From Verrucomicrobia bacterium UBA1200 (GTDB taxonomy: Bacteria > Verrucomicrobiota > Kiritimatiellia > RFP12 > UBA1067): a stretch of 50,926 nt of DNA. The number at the start of each line of letters is the position of its first letter. Position 1 is the first letter of the stretch. Made by a program: the position numbers and the translations under genes. The stretch spans positions 2,206 through 53,131 of the forward strand of contig DBXY01000001.1 in NCBI GenBank assembly GCA_002309765.1, written 5' to 3'. A model generated the notes under the pieces. That model was not told the origin of the DNA, made no database searches, and saw nothing but the letters and a program-made list of their open reading frames with translations. This document shows positions 26,863-35,594 of the stretch, piece after piece.

Positions 26863-27509
26863 AACTCTCCAACCGTGAACGAATCCTCTTTTTCGGCGGT
26901 TTGTTCGCTTTAGGAATTCTCGGCGTTTTTCTTTTTAGGCGCAAACCGCGTCTACGCGCGCTTCCGCCACCGGAGCCTCCTTTCACACCTCCGGACGCGG
27001 CGTTGCATCCACCCGTTCCTCAGCTGGGTGCGCTCCGTTTCAGTGTGGACCGAAAAAAGAAAACCGTTTGCGCCCATGACGTTGCAACCGGAGATCTTGT
27101 CTGGGAATCCAGCGGTGAGGACCGTTTCATCATTCCCGGCGCGGCTTTCCCCATCGATCTCTCTCCGGACGGCGAGCTATGGGTCGCCAATGTCGGGCGC
27201 AAGCGTCTGGAACGGCTCGATCCGAATACCGGACGATTCATTGCCTCATGGCAACCGACGGAACCGTTCGGCGGTTGCTGTAACCCGGTCCGTTTCGCGG
27301 CGCTGGCGGGCGGACGGTTTGTAACGATGGAAAAGGGTACGCGTCTCGCCCGCATCTATGCTCCGTCGGGTGCGTTGGAACGTGAGATCGCTACCGACCT
27401 CTCTTTTTCCGAACACGATTACTATCTCTACCGCGAGAAGCGTGTCATCCATCTGTATGACGTTGCCCGGCGCAGCCATTGGAAGGTTAATTATGATTTC
27501 GACGCGTAA
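26859..27509 (+). CDS. Membrane-anchored small propeller-like protein D
   Basis: 216 residues with an N-terminal transmembrane segment (about 8-26), a proline-rich linker and a short set of propeller-type strands (DVATGDLVWES, LSPDGELWVAN, LDPNTGRFIAS). It is too short for a complete seven- or eight-bladed propeller, so it may dimerise or complete the propeller of a neighbour. A vicinal cysteine pair (GGCCNP) stands out. AAAGGAG precedes the start, and the gene overlaps both neighbours. No catalytic role can be named. Confidence 0.6.
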   Translation: MKLSNRERILFFGGLFALGILGVFLFRRKPRLRALPPPEPPFTPPDAALHPPVPQLGALRFSVDRKKKTVCAHDVATGDLVWESSGEDRFIIPGAAFPIDLSPDGELWVANVGRKRLERLDPNTGRFIASWQPTEPFGGCCNPVRFAALAGGRFVTMEKGTRLARIYAPSGALEREIATDLSFSEHDYYLYREKRVIHLYDVARRSHWKVNYDFDA

Positions 27510-28041
27510 ATTCCTACGGGTTCTCTTTGGCGGAGGCTTACTGGCTCCATTTCTCTGGCTTATCGGAAAACGAAAGAGTCGGCAAGCGGCGTTCCTGTGG
27601 CAGATTGATCCAGACAAATGTATTCAGTGCGGCAAGTGCGAGACCGCTTGTGTCCTTGGACACTCTGCCGTGAAATGCGTTCATCAATACGCAGCCTGCG
27701 GATATTGCCTCTTCTGCAGCGGGTATTATCAGGACAAAAGGATTAAGTTTGACACCGCAGCCGAAAATCTGCGTTGCCCGACTGACGCCATCAAGCGCAA
27801 GTATATTGAGGATCCCTATTTCGAATATACCATCGACGAAGAGGCTTGTATCGGATGCGGCAAATGCGTGAAGGGTTGTGCGGCGTTTGGGAACGGATCG
27901 CTCTTCCTCCAAATCCGTCAAGGGCTCTGCAAGCAGTGCAACCAATGCCGCATTGCGGAAATCTGCCCTTCAAATGCGGTTGTTCGAGTACCCGCTGACA
28001 AACCTTATCTCTTCAAGCGTCCGCCAGAGGTGAAAACATGA
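27493..28041 (+). CDS. Membrane-associated polyferredoxin (four [4Fe-4S] sites predicted)
   Basis: 182 residues from ATG 27493, with GGAAGG six bases before it; the gene overlaps the previous stop by 17 bases. The N-terminus (STRKFLRVLFGGGLLAP) is hydrophobic and close to a twin-arginine signal but has RK rather than RR, so export is uncertain. Cysteine groups are C43/46/49/53, C62/69/72/75/95, C119/122/125/129 and C146/149/152/158. The organisation resembles NapG/MauM-type ferredoxins that work with NapH-type membrane proteins, and a NapH-like gene follows by ATGA overlap. It probably relays electrons between the membrane protein and a partner on one face of the membrane. Confidence 0.8.
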   Translation: MISTRKFLRVLFGGGLLAPFLWLIGKRKSRQAAFLWQIDPDKCIQCGKCETACVLGHSAVKCVHQYAACGYCLFCSGYYQDKRIKFDTAAENLRCPTDAIKRKYIEDPYFEYTIDEEACIGCGKCVKGCAAFGNGSLFLQIRQGLCKQCNQCRIAEICPSNAVVRVPADKPYLFKRPPEVKT

Positions 28042-29243
28042 TTCCGATTTTGGCCCAAGCCCGCTTCCCTGCGCCTGAGTTTGAAAATTACATCCTGCCT
28101 CAGCTTCAGTTGGAAACGTTTATTCGTGATCCAATCGTTTGGCGGGTGAGCGCATTGCTGTTCTTTCTCGCGGTGACCGGGCTTTGTTTCTATCGATGGC
28201 GTTCCGCGAAGGCGATGCGCTTGCTTGCGCTAGCGGGTGTCGTGATTTTCGGGTTTCTCTTCACCGCGTGTCCCTGTCCGGTTGGGATGTTCCAGAATCT
28301 GCTTGCCGCCTTTGTCCATGACCATCCGCTAGGTTACGGTTTACTCCTTCTCTTCGCGATTCCACTCGCGACAGCCCTGTTTTTTGGCCGCCTCTTCTGT
28401 GCGGGAGCTTGTCCGCTTGGAGCGGTTCAAGAGTTGTTGCACTGGAAATCAATCCAGATTCCTTTGCCGGTTGACCGTGCCTTGCGGCTCATTCCGATTG
28501 CGCTCTTTCTTTTAATCGTGGTCGCCGTTGTGGCGGGCATGACCTTCCCGCTCTGTTCGCTTGATCCTTACTTGCCGCTTTTCCTGTGGAGTTCTTCCAT
28601 TCCCACCGTTGCTTTTCTTTTACTGGGTTTGTTCGTCTCCCGTCCATTCTGCCGTTACGTTTGCCCATACGGGGTTCTGCTTCGGCTCTTTTCGTTGGTC
28701 GCATGGAAAACTCCAGCGATTACCGTCAAAACCTGTATCACCTGCCGCCTTTGCGAACAAGGGTGTCCCAACGGGGCCGTTCTTCCACCGGAAGATGCCC
28801 CCACAGCCGATGTGCAGGCACGCGGTGTGCGGCGTCTATCCCGGCTCATCGCCTCGTTGCCGCTGGCGCTTTGTCTTGGCGGTCTCCTCGGTTGGTTTGC
28901 CGCGCCAATTATCAGCGGACATCACCCCGCTGTCCGACTTCTTGCCGATATCGAGACTCATCAAACCAACGATGCTGTCGAGGCGTTTGAAACCTCCGGT
29001 ACCCCGTTGGCTCAGTTACAAAACGAGGTCGCGCAGGTCCGCCACATCTTCGATTGGGGTATGCCGTTGGCGGGTGTCCTTCTGGCCGGCGTGGTCATGG
29101 CTGAACTGATCGCCGAAAACCGCCGCCGCAAGGAATCTCGTTCTTACACGATTGACCCGTCACTCTGTTTTTGCTGCGGCCGATGCTACGCTGCGTGCCC
29201 GCTGAACCGCAAACGCGAACCGAAAGAAGGGACAGCCTCATGA
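28038..29243 (+). CDS. NapH/NosR-like membrane 4Fe-4S protein
   Basis: 401 residues with about seven transmembrane segments (near 34-52, 60-77, 99-116, 149-170, 182-201, 270-290, 341-357). The paired CxxxCP motifs C121/C125 (CAGACPLG) and C205/C209 (CRYVCPYG) are the hallmark of the NapH, NosR and CcoG family. Two ferredoxin-type sites follow: C233/236/239/243 and, after the last membrane segment, C377/380/383/387. No N-terminal FMN-binding domain of the NosR kind is present. The family passes electrons through the membrane to periplasmic acceptors. It is coupled by overlap to the polyferredoxin before it and the propeller gene after it. Confidence 0.85.
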   Translation: MIPILAQARFPAPEFENYILPQLQLETFIRDPIVWRVSALLFFLAVTGLCFYRWRSAKAMRLLALAGVVIFGFLFTACPCPVGMFQNLLAAFVHDHPLGYGLLLLFAIPLATALFFGRLFCAGACPLGAVQELLHWKSIQIPLPVDRALRLIPIALFLLIVVAVVAGMTFPLCSLDPYLPLFLWSSSIPTVAFLLLGLFVSRPFCRYVCPYGVLLRLFSLVAWKTPAITVKTCITCRLCEQGCPNGAVLPPEDAPTADVQARGVRRLSRLIASLPLALCLGGLLGWFAAPIISGHHPAVRLLADIETHQTNDAVEAFETSGTPLAQLQNEVAQVRHIFDWGMPLAGVLLAGVVMAELIAENRRRKESRSYTIDPSLCFCCGRCYAACPLNRKREPKEGTAS

Positions 29244-30955
29244 AAAATCCCGCGATTCGTTCGACTCTCCGTTTCCTTCAGAAGATTGCCTTGATTTTTT
29301 TGATTCTTCTTGGGATACACATGCTTCATGACGCTATCCGTGGCGATCAAGTTCTCACCGCCGGACTTGAGCAGCTGGAGCATTTGAAACAGCAAGATAT
29401 GTCCAATCCAAAACTCGCCGCGATTGCCCGTGAGCTGGATTACCTCTACCGCGCCAGCTATTTCCAGACCCATGACAAACGGCGGTTTGGACTTCGTCTC
29501 CTCGGTGTCGGATTGCTCGTCTTTTGCCTTCTGCTGGGCGCGGAACGTTTTTTCCTTCCGCCCGAGCTTTCCGTTCCCAAAGGCTATCCGGTATCGCCGG
29601 AACATGATAGCGGCGAGTTGATTGCTACCACCGTATGCGGGGTTGTCGCCCTCTTTTCGGTTCTCGCGTATATCCGCCGTTCGTCCTCCCGCCCATTGCC
29701 GGATCGGTCTGATACGGTGGCGGTTGCGTCTAAAACCGCAGCAGATGTTCCCGCCACTGTTTTCGAATCCGGCAGACAACCTTCGCCGACCGCCGCCAAA
29801 ACGCCCGTTCTTGCCGAGGCGGTAGAGGCAGAGACGCACCAGTGGCCCCAGTTCCGCGGTTCGCTGCTACCCAACCGAAATGCGCTTCCGGCCAATTGGA
29901 GATTTCGCGAAAAATGGAAAACCGCCATCGCTTCGCCCGGTTACAATTCCCCGGTAGTCTGGGACGGATCGGTATTCCTTACGGGCGCGGATGAAAAAGC
30001 CCGAACCCTTTTCTGTTACGATGTGCAAACTGGTAAAGAAAAATGGCGTGTGGTTTGCGACAAAGCGCCGCAGGTTCCGGAGGTTTCGGAGGATACCGGT
30101 CTCGCCCCGCCGACCGTTTGCGTTGATGCGGAGCGGGTCTATGCGATCTTTGGAACCGGTGAAATGGTTTGCTGTTCCCATACTGGCGAGACGGTATGGC
30201 GTAAACAACTTCCCTTTCCTGATATTACTTACGGTTACGCTTCATCGCCCCTGTTGTTGGGAGATCGGATTATCGTCCAATACGATCTCAACGAGGCCCA
30301 AACCCTCTACGCCTTCAATGTCCTGAACGGCGCGACGTTATGGGAAAAGAAAAGGGACGCGGCCCCCTCTTGGTCGAGTCCGGTTGCATGTGTCGCTGAC
30401 GGCAAGGCGATTATTTTCACGGCGGGTTGTCGGACTGCGGAGGCGTATGACGCGCAAACCGGTGATTCGCTCTGGCGTCTGGAGTGTATGGGTGGGGAGG
30501 TGGCCGCCTCCGGTGCCGCACGAGACGGAATTTTTTACTTCTCTAACACCGGCGCCTTCACCGGTGCTTTCTCGTCAACCGATGGTAAAATCCTTTTTAA
30601 GAATGAGGACACGCCTTCCCCCGATGTTTCATCGGCCGTGTTGTACAACGACCTTTACCTTCTCTTTACCAGTGGCGGGAGCGTTTTGGGTATCGACGCA
30701 AAAGATGGTAAAGAACTGTTTGAAGAAAACTTCGATAACGGTTTTTACGCTTCGCCAGTTGCCGTTGGAGGTAAGATTATCGCCGCCAATTTGGACGGAG
30801 ACCTGCTGTTGCTCTCTGCCACGCGGGAGAAGCTGACAGTAGAGGCGAAGTATGCGTTGAAGACGAAACTTTTCGCGGTTCCCGCACTCTCTCAAGGTAA
30901 TCTGATCGTGCGGACAGGGGAGAATGACCTGATCTGTCTGGAGGCGGAACCATGA
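29240..30955 (+). CDS. Three-helix membrane protein with periplasmic PQQ-like propeller E
   Basis: 571 residues from ATG 29240, overlapping the previous stop by ATGA. Transmembrane segments lie at about 14-30, 84-102 and 127-145. From about residue 205 (HQWPQFRGSLLPN) to the end it is a PQQ-like propeller with blades such as GKEKWRV, GETVWRK, GATLWEK and GDSLWRL. The topology puts the propeller outside the cytoplasmic membrane. It is a natural partner of the NapH-like protein and carries the WPxFRG motif seen in protein C. Cofactor binding is not shown by the sequence. Confidence 0.75.
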   Translation: MKNPAIRSTLRFLQKIALIFLILLGIHMLHDAIRGDQVLTAGLEQLEHLKQQDMSNPKLAAIARELDYLYRASYFQTHDKRRFGLRLLGVGLLVFCLLLGAERFFLPPELSVPKGYPVSPEHDSGELIATTVCGVVALFSVLAYIRRSSSRPLPDRSDTVAVASKTAADVPATVFESGRQPSPTAAKTPVLAEAVEAETHQWPQFRGSLLPNRNALPANWRFREKWKTAIASPGYNSPVVWDGSVFLTGADEKARTLFCYDVQTGKEKWRVVCDKAPQVPEVSEDTGLAPPTVCVDAERVYAIFGTGEMVCCSHTGETVWRKQLPFPDITYGYASSPLLLGDRIIVQYDLNEAQTLYAFNVLNGATLWEKKRDAAPSWSSPVACVADGKAIIFTAGCRTAEAYDAQTGDSLWRLECMGGEVAASGAARDGIFYFSNTGAFTGAFSSTDGKILFKNEDTPSPDVSSAVLYNDLYLLFTSGGSVLGIDAKDGKELFEENFDNGFYASPVAVGGKIIAANLDGDLLLLSATREKLTVEAKYALKTKLFAVPALSQGNLIVRTGENDLICLEAEP

Positions 30956-33873
30956 TGATTCATCCACTCCTGCCGGAGTTGATCCGTCTTCAGCGGCGGG
31001 ACCGTTATCTCGCCCCTGATGCGCTTGCGGCGCTCTCGAAACAACTCGCGATCCCGGTCAATCGGATTATCAGCGTCGCTTCCTTCTATCAGGCGTTCCG
31101 TTTCAAACCTTGCGGCAAACACCAGATCAAGGTCTGCATCGGGGCAGCATGTTATGTCAAGGGCGCCGAAAAACTCTACGATGCGTTCGCCGATTATCTG
31201 GACCTCGCTCCGGGTGAGGACACCTCCAAAGACGGGCTATTCACTCTCAGCAAGGTCGCATGTCTGGGCTGTTGCATGTTGGCGGTCGCAATCCAGATTG
31301 ACCGTCACATCTTCGGTCATGTCACGCCCGATGATATCCCGCGGATTCTCGATGAGTTTCAGATGATGGCCGGCGAGGAGGAGACTTCCGCCGCCAATGC
31401 GATTACCGGCGAAACCGAGGCGGAAATCCGTGTTTGCCGTTGTTCTTCCTGCCGGGCGGCGGGAAGTGACCGTATTTTCGAGGCGTTAACCCGTGCCTGT
31501 CACGACGAGCGGTTGCCGGTTACGGTCAAGGAGGTAGGATGCCACGGAATGTCATACCGTGCTCCGATTGTCACGGTGGTTTGCCCCGATGCGATCTATC
31601 ACTATGACCGCGTTCAAGCGGCCGATATCCATACGCTGCTTAACAACCATTTTAAGCCCACTGGCGGACTTCGGCGGATCTCGTGGGAAAGCAAGCGGTT
31701 CCTTGACCGCTTCTACAGCCGCCACGCCTGTTCCTGCAGCGCGGCGACCCCGATGGATACCCTCATCAACGCGACGCGACTGGTGACCCGCAATAGTGGC
31801 GTCGCATCCCCTGAATCGCTCGACGATTATCGCCAAGGCGGTGGTTTACAGGCGTTTGAAAAGGCACTTACTCTCTCTCCCGAAGCGATTATCGCCCAAC
31901 TAAAACAGGCAAAGCTCCGCGGACGGGGTGGCGGCGGTTTCCCAACCGGCGAAAAGTGGCGGCTGGCTTATGAAGCACCGGGTAATCGCAAGGTTGTTAT
32001 TTGCAACGCCGACGAGGGCGATCCCGGTGCTTTCATGGACCGGATGCTGTTGGAGTCATATCCCTACCGGGTCCTGGAAGGGATCCTCATCGCGGCGCGA
32101 GTGGTCAAAGCCGAATGCGCGATCATTTACATCCGGGAGGAGTACGCGCAGGCGATTACCGTGCTGGAACGTGTCATCGGACAGCTCCGGGAACACGGCC
32201 TGTTCAACGCAATTTCACCCACTTTTGAAATTCTGCTTTTCCGCGGCGCGGGCGCTTTTGTGTGCGGCGAGGAGACTGCCCTGCTGGAGTCGATCGAAGG
32301 GCGCAGGGGCATTCCACGGCAACGTCCGCCTTTCCCGGTAGAATATGGGCTGAACGGTCTGCCAACCCTTATGAACAATGTCGAGACCTTTGCCTGCGTC
32401 CCGGTAATTTTGGCAGACGGCGGCGCGGCTTTCACCGCGATCGGTACGGAACATTCGCACGGAACCAAAGCGTTCGCTCTGGCGGGCAAGGTCAAGCAGG
32501 GCGGGTTAATCGAGGTGCCGATCGGTATCACCGTCGGGGAGATCGTTGAAATCTTCGGTGGCGGCGCGGAAGAGGGGCATACGATTAAGGCGGTCATGAT
32601 CGGCGGACCGTCGGGCGGTTGCATTGCCCAAAGGAATTTCGATCTGCCGGTCGATTACGAATCGTTACGCCAAAGCGGCGCGATGATGGGGTCGGGTGGC
32701 CTGATTGTGATTGACGAACGCGATTGTTTGGTCGATCTTTCCCTCTATTTTCTCCAATTTTTGCGCGATGAATCGTGCGGCAAGTGCGTATTATGCCGTG
32801 AGGGAGTACTTCAGCTTTGCGAATGGGTTGAATCCCTAACTAAGAGCGGACCTAAACCGCCGGACATCCTTGACCGGATTGAAGTGTTGGCCCGCCAGAT
32901 TCAACAGGGTTCCCTCTGCGCGCTTGGACGGACTGCGCCGAACATGGTCCTCAGCGCGTTGCATGAATTCCGGCACGAATTTGAGGCGCATTTGCGCGGC
33001 GCCTGTCCGGCGGGGAAGTGTCCAGAGCTGACTGAATTCGAAATCACCGATGCCTGCATTGGCTGCACCAAATGCGCTCAGGTTTGCGCAGCCGACGCCA
33101 TCACCTGTGAAATTTTGGAACAGGCGCAAATCGACCCAGCGAAATGTGTGAAATGCGGCGTATGCCGGTCGGTTTGCCCGGAAAAAGCCATCCGCAATCG
33201 GTTAGAAAAACTGGTGCTACCGCTATCCGTTCCTCATAAAACGCCTCAGGTCGAAACGCAGGAAGTGGAACCTGACAGTTATCTAATGGACGGTAAACTC
33301 TTTCCGTTCGTGCCCGGCCAGACCCTGTTCGAAGCTGTCCCCGACCTTCCAACGCTATGTCATCTCAAGGGTGTCAACGAAGTCGCTCACTGCATGGTCT
33401 GTGCCGTTTGGGACGCAACGCTCAGCCGTTTTGTTCCTGGTTGCGAGGCACGGGTCCAGTGCGGTCATGTTTACGAGAGTCGCGGAGAACGGGTTGATGC
33501 TTTTCGGCGGACAGCTTTCGAGTTGATGCTTAAGCGTCATGATTTCCGGTGCGGTACCTGTTCAGCCCGCACCTCATGCCTATTGCTGGACGGGATTAAA
33601 ATCTATCATGCTAAAAAGACGAAGAACGGATGGATACCCCCTCCGCCTGTTACTGCGCGTCATCTGATTTTCGAGGGCGGGAAATGCGTATTGTGCAACC
33701 GATGTATCGCTGTATCGGAAGGATGGCTTTCCGTCCACAATCGAGGTTACCGTTCCGTTATCTCGCTCGCACCAAACAACTGGGATGACCTGCCAGAAGC
33801 TGTAGCGACTGCAGTTTGCAGTGTCTGTCCGACCGGCGCATTAACGTTGAGGAAGGAAACGTATGTTCCGTAA
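30952..33873 (+). CDS. Single-chain NuoE-NuoF-NuoG(N-terminal) fusion, NAD(P)H-oxidising electron-input protein
   Basis: 973 residues with the whole electron-input module in one chain. About 1-140 is NuoE-like with a thioredoxin-type [2Fe-2S] site (CIGAAC and CLGCC). About 155-235 is a second thioredoxin-like domain as in long NuoF/HydB. NuoF follows: GRGGGGFPTGEKW (from 324) and NADEGDPGAF (from 352) bind FMN and NADH, and C609/612/615/656 hold the N3-type cluster. Two ferredoxin sites come next (C702/705/708/712; C732/735/738/742), then a NuoG-like end: [2Fe-2S] C803/814/817/831, H863/C867/C870/C876, and CVLCNRC with a late CSVCP. No hydrogenase, formate dehydrogenase or quinone-reducing domain is present. 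Its partner is presumably the NapH-like membrane protein two genes upstream. Confidence 0.9.
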   Translation: MMIHPLLPELIRLQRRDRYLAPDALAALSKQLAIPVNRIISVASFYQAFRFKPCGKHQIKVCIGAACYVKGAEKLYDAFADYLDLAPGEDTSKDGLFTLSKVACLGCCMLAVAIQIDRHIFGHVTPDDIPRILDEFQMMAGEEETSAANAITGETEAEIRVCRCSSCRAAGSDRIFEALTRACHDERLPVTVKEVGCHGMSYRAPIVTVVCPDAIYHYDRVQAADIHTLLNNHFKPTGGLRRISWESKRFLDRFYSRHACSCSAATPMDTLINATRLVTRNSGVASPESLDDYRQGGGLQAFEKALTLSPEAIIAQLKQAKLRGRGGGGFPTGEKWRLAYEAPGNRKVVICNADEGDPGAFMDRMLLESYPYRVLEGILIAARVVKAECAIIYIREEYAQAITVLERVIGQLREHGLFNAISPTFEILLFRGAGAFVCGEETALLESIEGRRGIPRQRPPFPVEYGLNGLPTLMNNVETFACVPVILADGGAAFTAIGTEHSHGTKAFALAGKVKQGGLIEVPIGITVGEIVEIFGGGAEEGHTIKAVMIGGPSGGCIAQRNFDLPVDYESLRQSGAMMGSGGLIVIDERDCLVDLSLYFLQFLRDESCGKCVLCREGVLQLCEWVESLTKSGPKPPDILDRIEVLARQIQQGSLCALGRTAPNMVLSALHEFRHEFEAHLRGACPAGKCPELTEFEITDACIGCTKCAQVCAADAITCEILEQAQIDPAKCVKCGVCRSVCPEKAIRNRLEKLVLPLSVPHKTPQVETQEVEPDSYLMDGKLFPFVPGQTLFEAVPDLPTLCHLKGVNEVAHCMVCAVWDATLSRFVPGCEARVQCGHVYESRGERVDAFRRTAFELMLKRHDFRCGTCSARTSCLLLDGIKIYHAKKTKNGWIPPPPVTARHLIFEGGKCVLCNRCIAVSEGWLSVHNRGYRSVISLAPNNWDDLPEAVATAVCSVCPTGALTLRKETYVP

Positions 33874-34957
33874 AATCATCATCGGTGCCGGATCCTTATT
33901 GGGGCTCGCTCTAATTATTCTATCCTTCCTCGACCGTGATATCCCAACAGCGTCCGACGGTTCTATGGTGGAACGTAGCGGACAACTCCAATTGGACACC
34001 GTTCCGTTAGGCGTCTTAACGTTAGTTGCTGACGGCGTTGTCGCAGGAAACAGTCGCGGCGAAATCCGTCACTTTTCAATCAATGGAGATGAAAAACCAC
34101 CGGAGGTTTATTCAGTCTGTTCCAACGCGATTTCGGCGGCAGTCCTGTTCTGGGATGACAGTTATTTCGTTGGTGACGAAAATGGGGTTTTCCACGCCTT
34201 CCAGCCGGGAACCGGCGAACGGTGGTCTTATCGTACAGGTAACCAGATTACCGGTGGCGCTATATTGAGTGGTAATCTGATTTGGGTCGGTTCCCATGAC
34301 CATACCCTCTATGCATTCGATCCACATAGTGGCGAATGCCGGCATCAAGTCGAATGCGGTGGACAAATCAACGCCACGCCTGTTATCGATGCCGAACGGC
34401 GCTACCTTTTTCTCGGTAATTGTGACGGAAAACTTAGACGGATAGAAATTCGAACCGGGAATGTCGCTGGAGAGCTGGATTTCGAATCGCCGATTCCCGC
34501 CCAACCGGTTCTATTCGACGGCCTCCTCTATGTTCAGACGCACGGTGGGGAACTTATTGTTGTTGACACGGAAGGTTGGACTGTCCGATGGCGGCAACCA
34601 GTTCAGGCGGGGTCAATTGCAGCGCCGTTTGTGACGGGAACGATTGCGGTCGCGAATTTAACAGGTAAGATTTTCCCGATTTTTGACCGTAAGAGCGGCG
34701 ATTCTATCGGTTCTCTGGAAGCGGACGAGCCGTTGACGCCCATTCAGGCAGGCAGTGATTCGATTTTATATGGCGTGACTTGCCGGGGTAAACTCTACCG
34801 TTGGAACCGGAAAGAAAGAATTTGGCACCGAACCATGCTTACAGACTTTCAGGCTGATTGCCGTTATGGTTGTCTCCGGCAAGGTAACCTGCTACTGGTC
34901 GCTGATGAGGGCGGAGGCTTGTTCTATTATTTGGAGGAGAACCGCGATGCGCCTTGA
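33863..34957 (+). CDS. Membrane-anchored beta-propeller protein F
   Basis: 364 residues with one N-terminal transmembrane segment (about 5-23), then repeating propeller blades (DGVVAGNSRGEIRHF, SYFVGDENGVFHAF, NLIWVGSHDHTLYAF, RYLFLGNCDGKLRRI). These resemble PQQ-like or WD-type strands, without the WPxFRG opening of proteins C and E. GAGGAAGGA precedes the start; the gene overlaps the NuoEFG-like gene by 11 bases and the ABC ATPase gene by 11. Probable periplasmic component or scaffold; no active site is visible. Confidence 0.7.
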   Translation: MFRKIIIGAGSLLGLALIILSFLDRDIPTASDGSMVERSGQLQLDTVPLGVLTLVADGVVAGNSRGEIRHFSINGDEKPPEVYSVCSNAISAAVLFWDDSYFVGDENGVFHAFQPGTGERWSYRTGNQITGGAILSGNLIWVGSHDHTLYAFDPHSGECRHQVECGGQINATPVIDAERRYLFLGNCDGKLRRIEIRTGNVAGELDFESPIPAQPVLFDGLLYVQTHGGELIVVDTEGWTVRWRQPVQAGSIAAPFVTGTIAVANLTGKIFPIFDRKSGDSIGSLEADEPLTPIQAGSDSILYGVTCRGKLYRWNRKERIWHRTMLTDFQADCRYGCLRQGNLLLVADEGGGLFYYLEENRDAP

Positions 34958-35594
34958 TATCAAACACTTGGCTAAAAGCTTCGAGACCGCCGGAGAGCGG
35001 GTTGAGCTTTTTAATCAATTTGATCTGGAGCTAGCCGCTGGGGAGGTCAAGGTACTTATGGGGCCTTCCGGAAGTGGTAAGACCACACTCTTGCGGATGC
35101 TTTGCGGATTGGAGCGGCCTGACAGCGGGACGATTGCCTATGACGGACGGGATCTGTATGCGATGCCGGATGAAGCCCGTCGGAGGTTTCGGCGTGAAAA
35201 CATCGGATTTGCCGACCAAGCCTCCTGTCTGCTTCCTCAGTTAACCGCGTTGGAGAATGTCTTGCTTCCCACCATCGGGGAAAGAGAAGATCGTTTAGAT
35301 ACTGCGCGAAAGTGGTTGGCCCGCTTTGGGTTGGAAAAGCGGCAGGACTTCTTTCCCGCGCAACTTTCCGGCGGCGAGCGGCAACGGGTCGCCCTTGCCC
35401 GCGCGTTGCTTCTAAAGCCCGCTTTCCTTTTTCTGGATGAACCAACCTCCGCGCTTGATCAAAAACGGAGTGACGCTTTCTTCACTTGCATCCAGGATGC
35501 CAACCGTGAGGAGGGCGTAGCCATACTGCTCGCGACTCATAACCCCCGTGCGTTGGACTTTTTCCCCAACCTCATTCCTTTAACTGCGCCATGA
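34947..35594 (+). CDS. ABC transporter ATPase, LolD/MacB type
   Basis: 215 residues from ATG 34947, with GGAGGAGA upstream. Walker A GPSGSGKTT (39-47), signature LSGGERQR (140-147) and Walker B FLFLDEP (160-166) are all intact, and the short size fits LolD-like ATPases. Coupled by overlap to the propeller before and the FtsX-type permease after (ATGA). Such pairs extract or push lipids, lipoproteins or antibiotics from the outer leaflet rather than import solutes. Confidence 0.9.
   Translation: MRLDIKHLAKSFETAGERVELFNQFDLELAAGEVKVLMGPSGSGKTTLLRMLCGLERPDSGTIAYDGRDLYAMPDEARRRFRRENIGFADQASCLLPQLTALENVLLPTIGEREDRLDTARKWLARFGLEKRQDFFPAQLSGGERQRVALARALLLKPAFLFLDEPTSALDQKRSDAFFTCIQDANREEGVAILLATHNPRALDFFPNLIPLTAP

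Noticed and set aside
30952..33873. Electron-bifurcating hydrogenase
   Set aside because: The NuoE/F/G-like parts match HydABC input modules, but no H-cluster domain or hydrogenase gene is present in the window.
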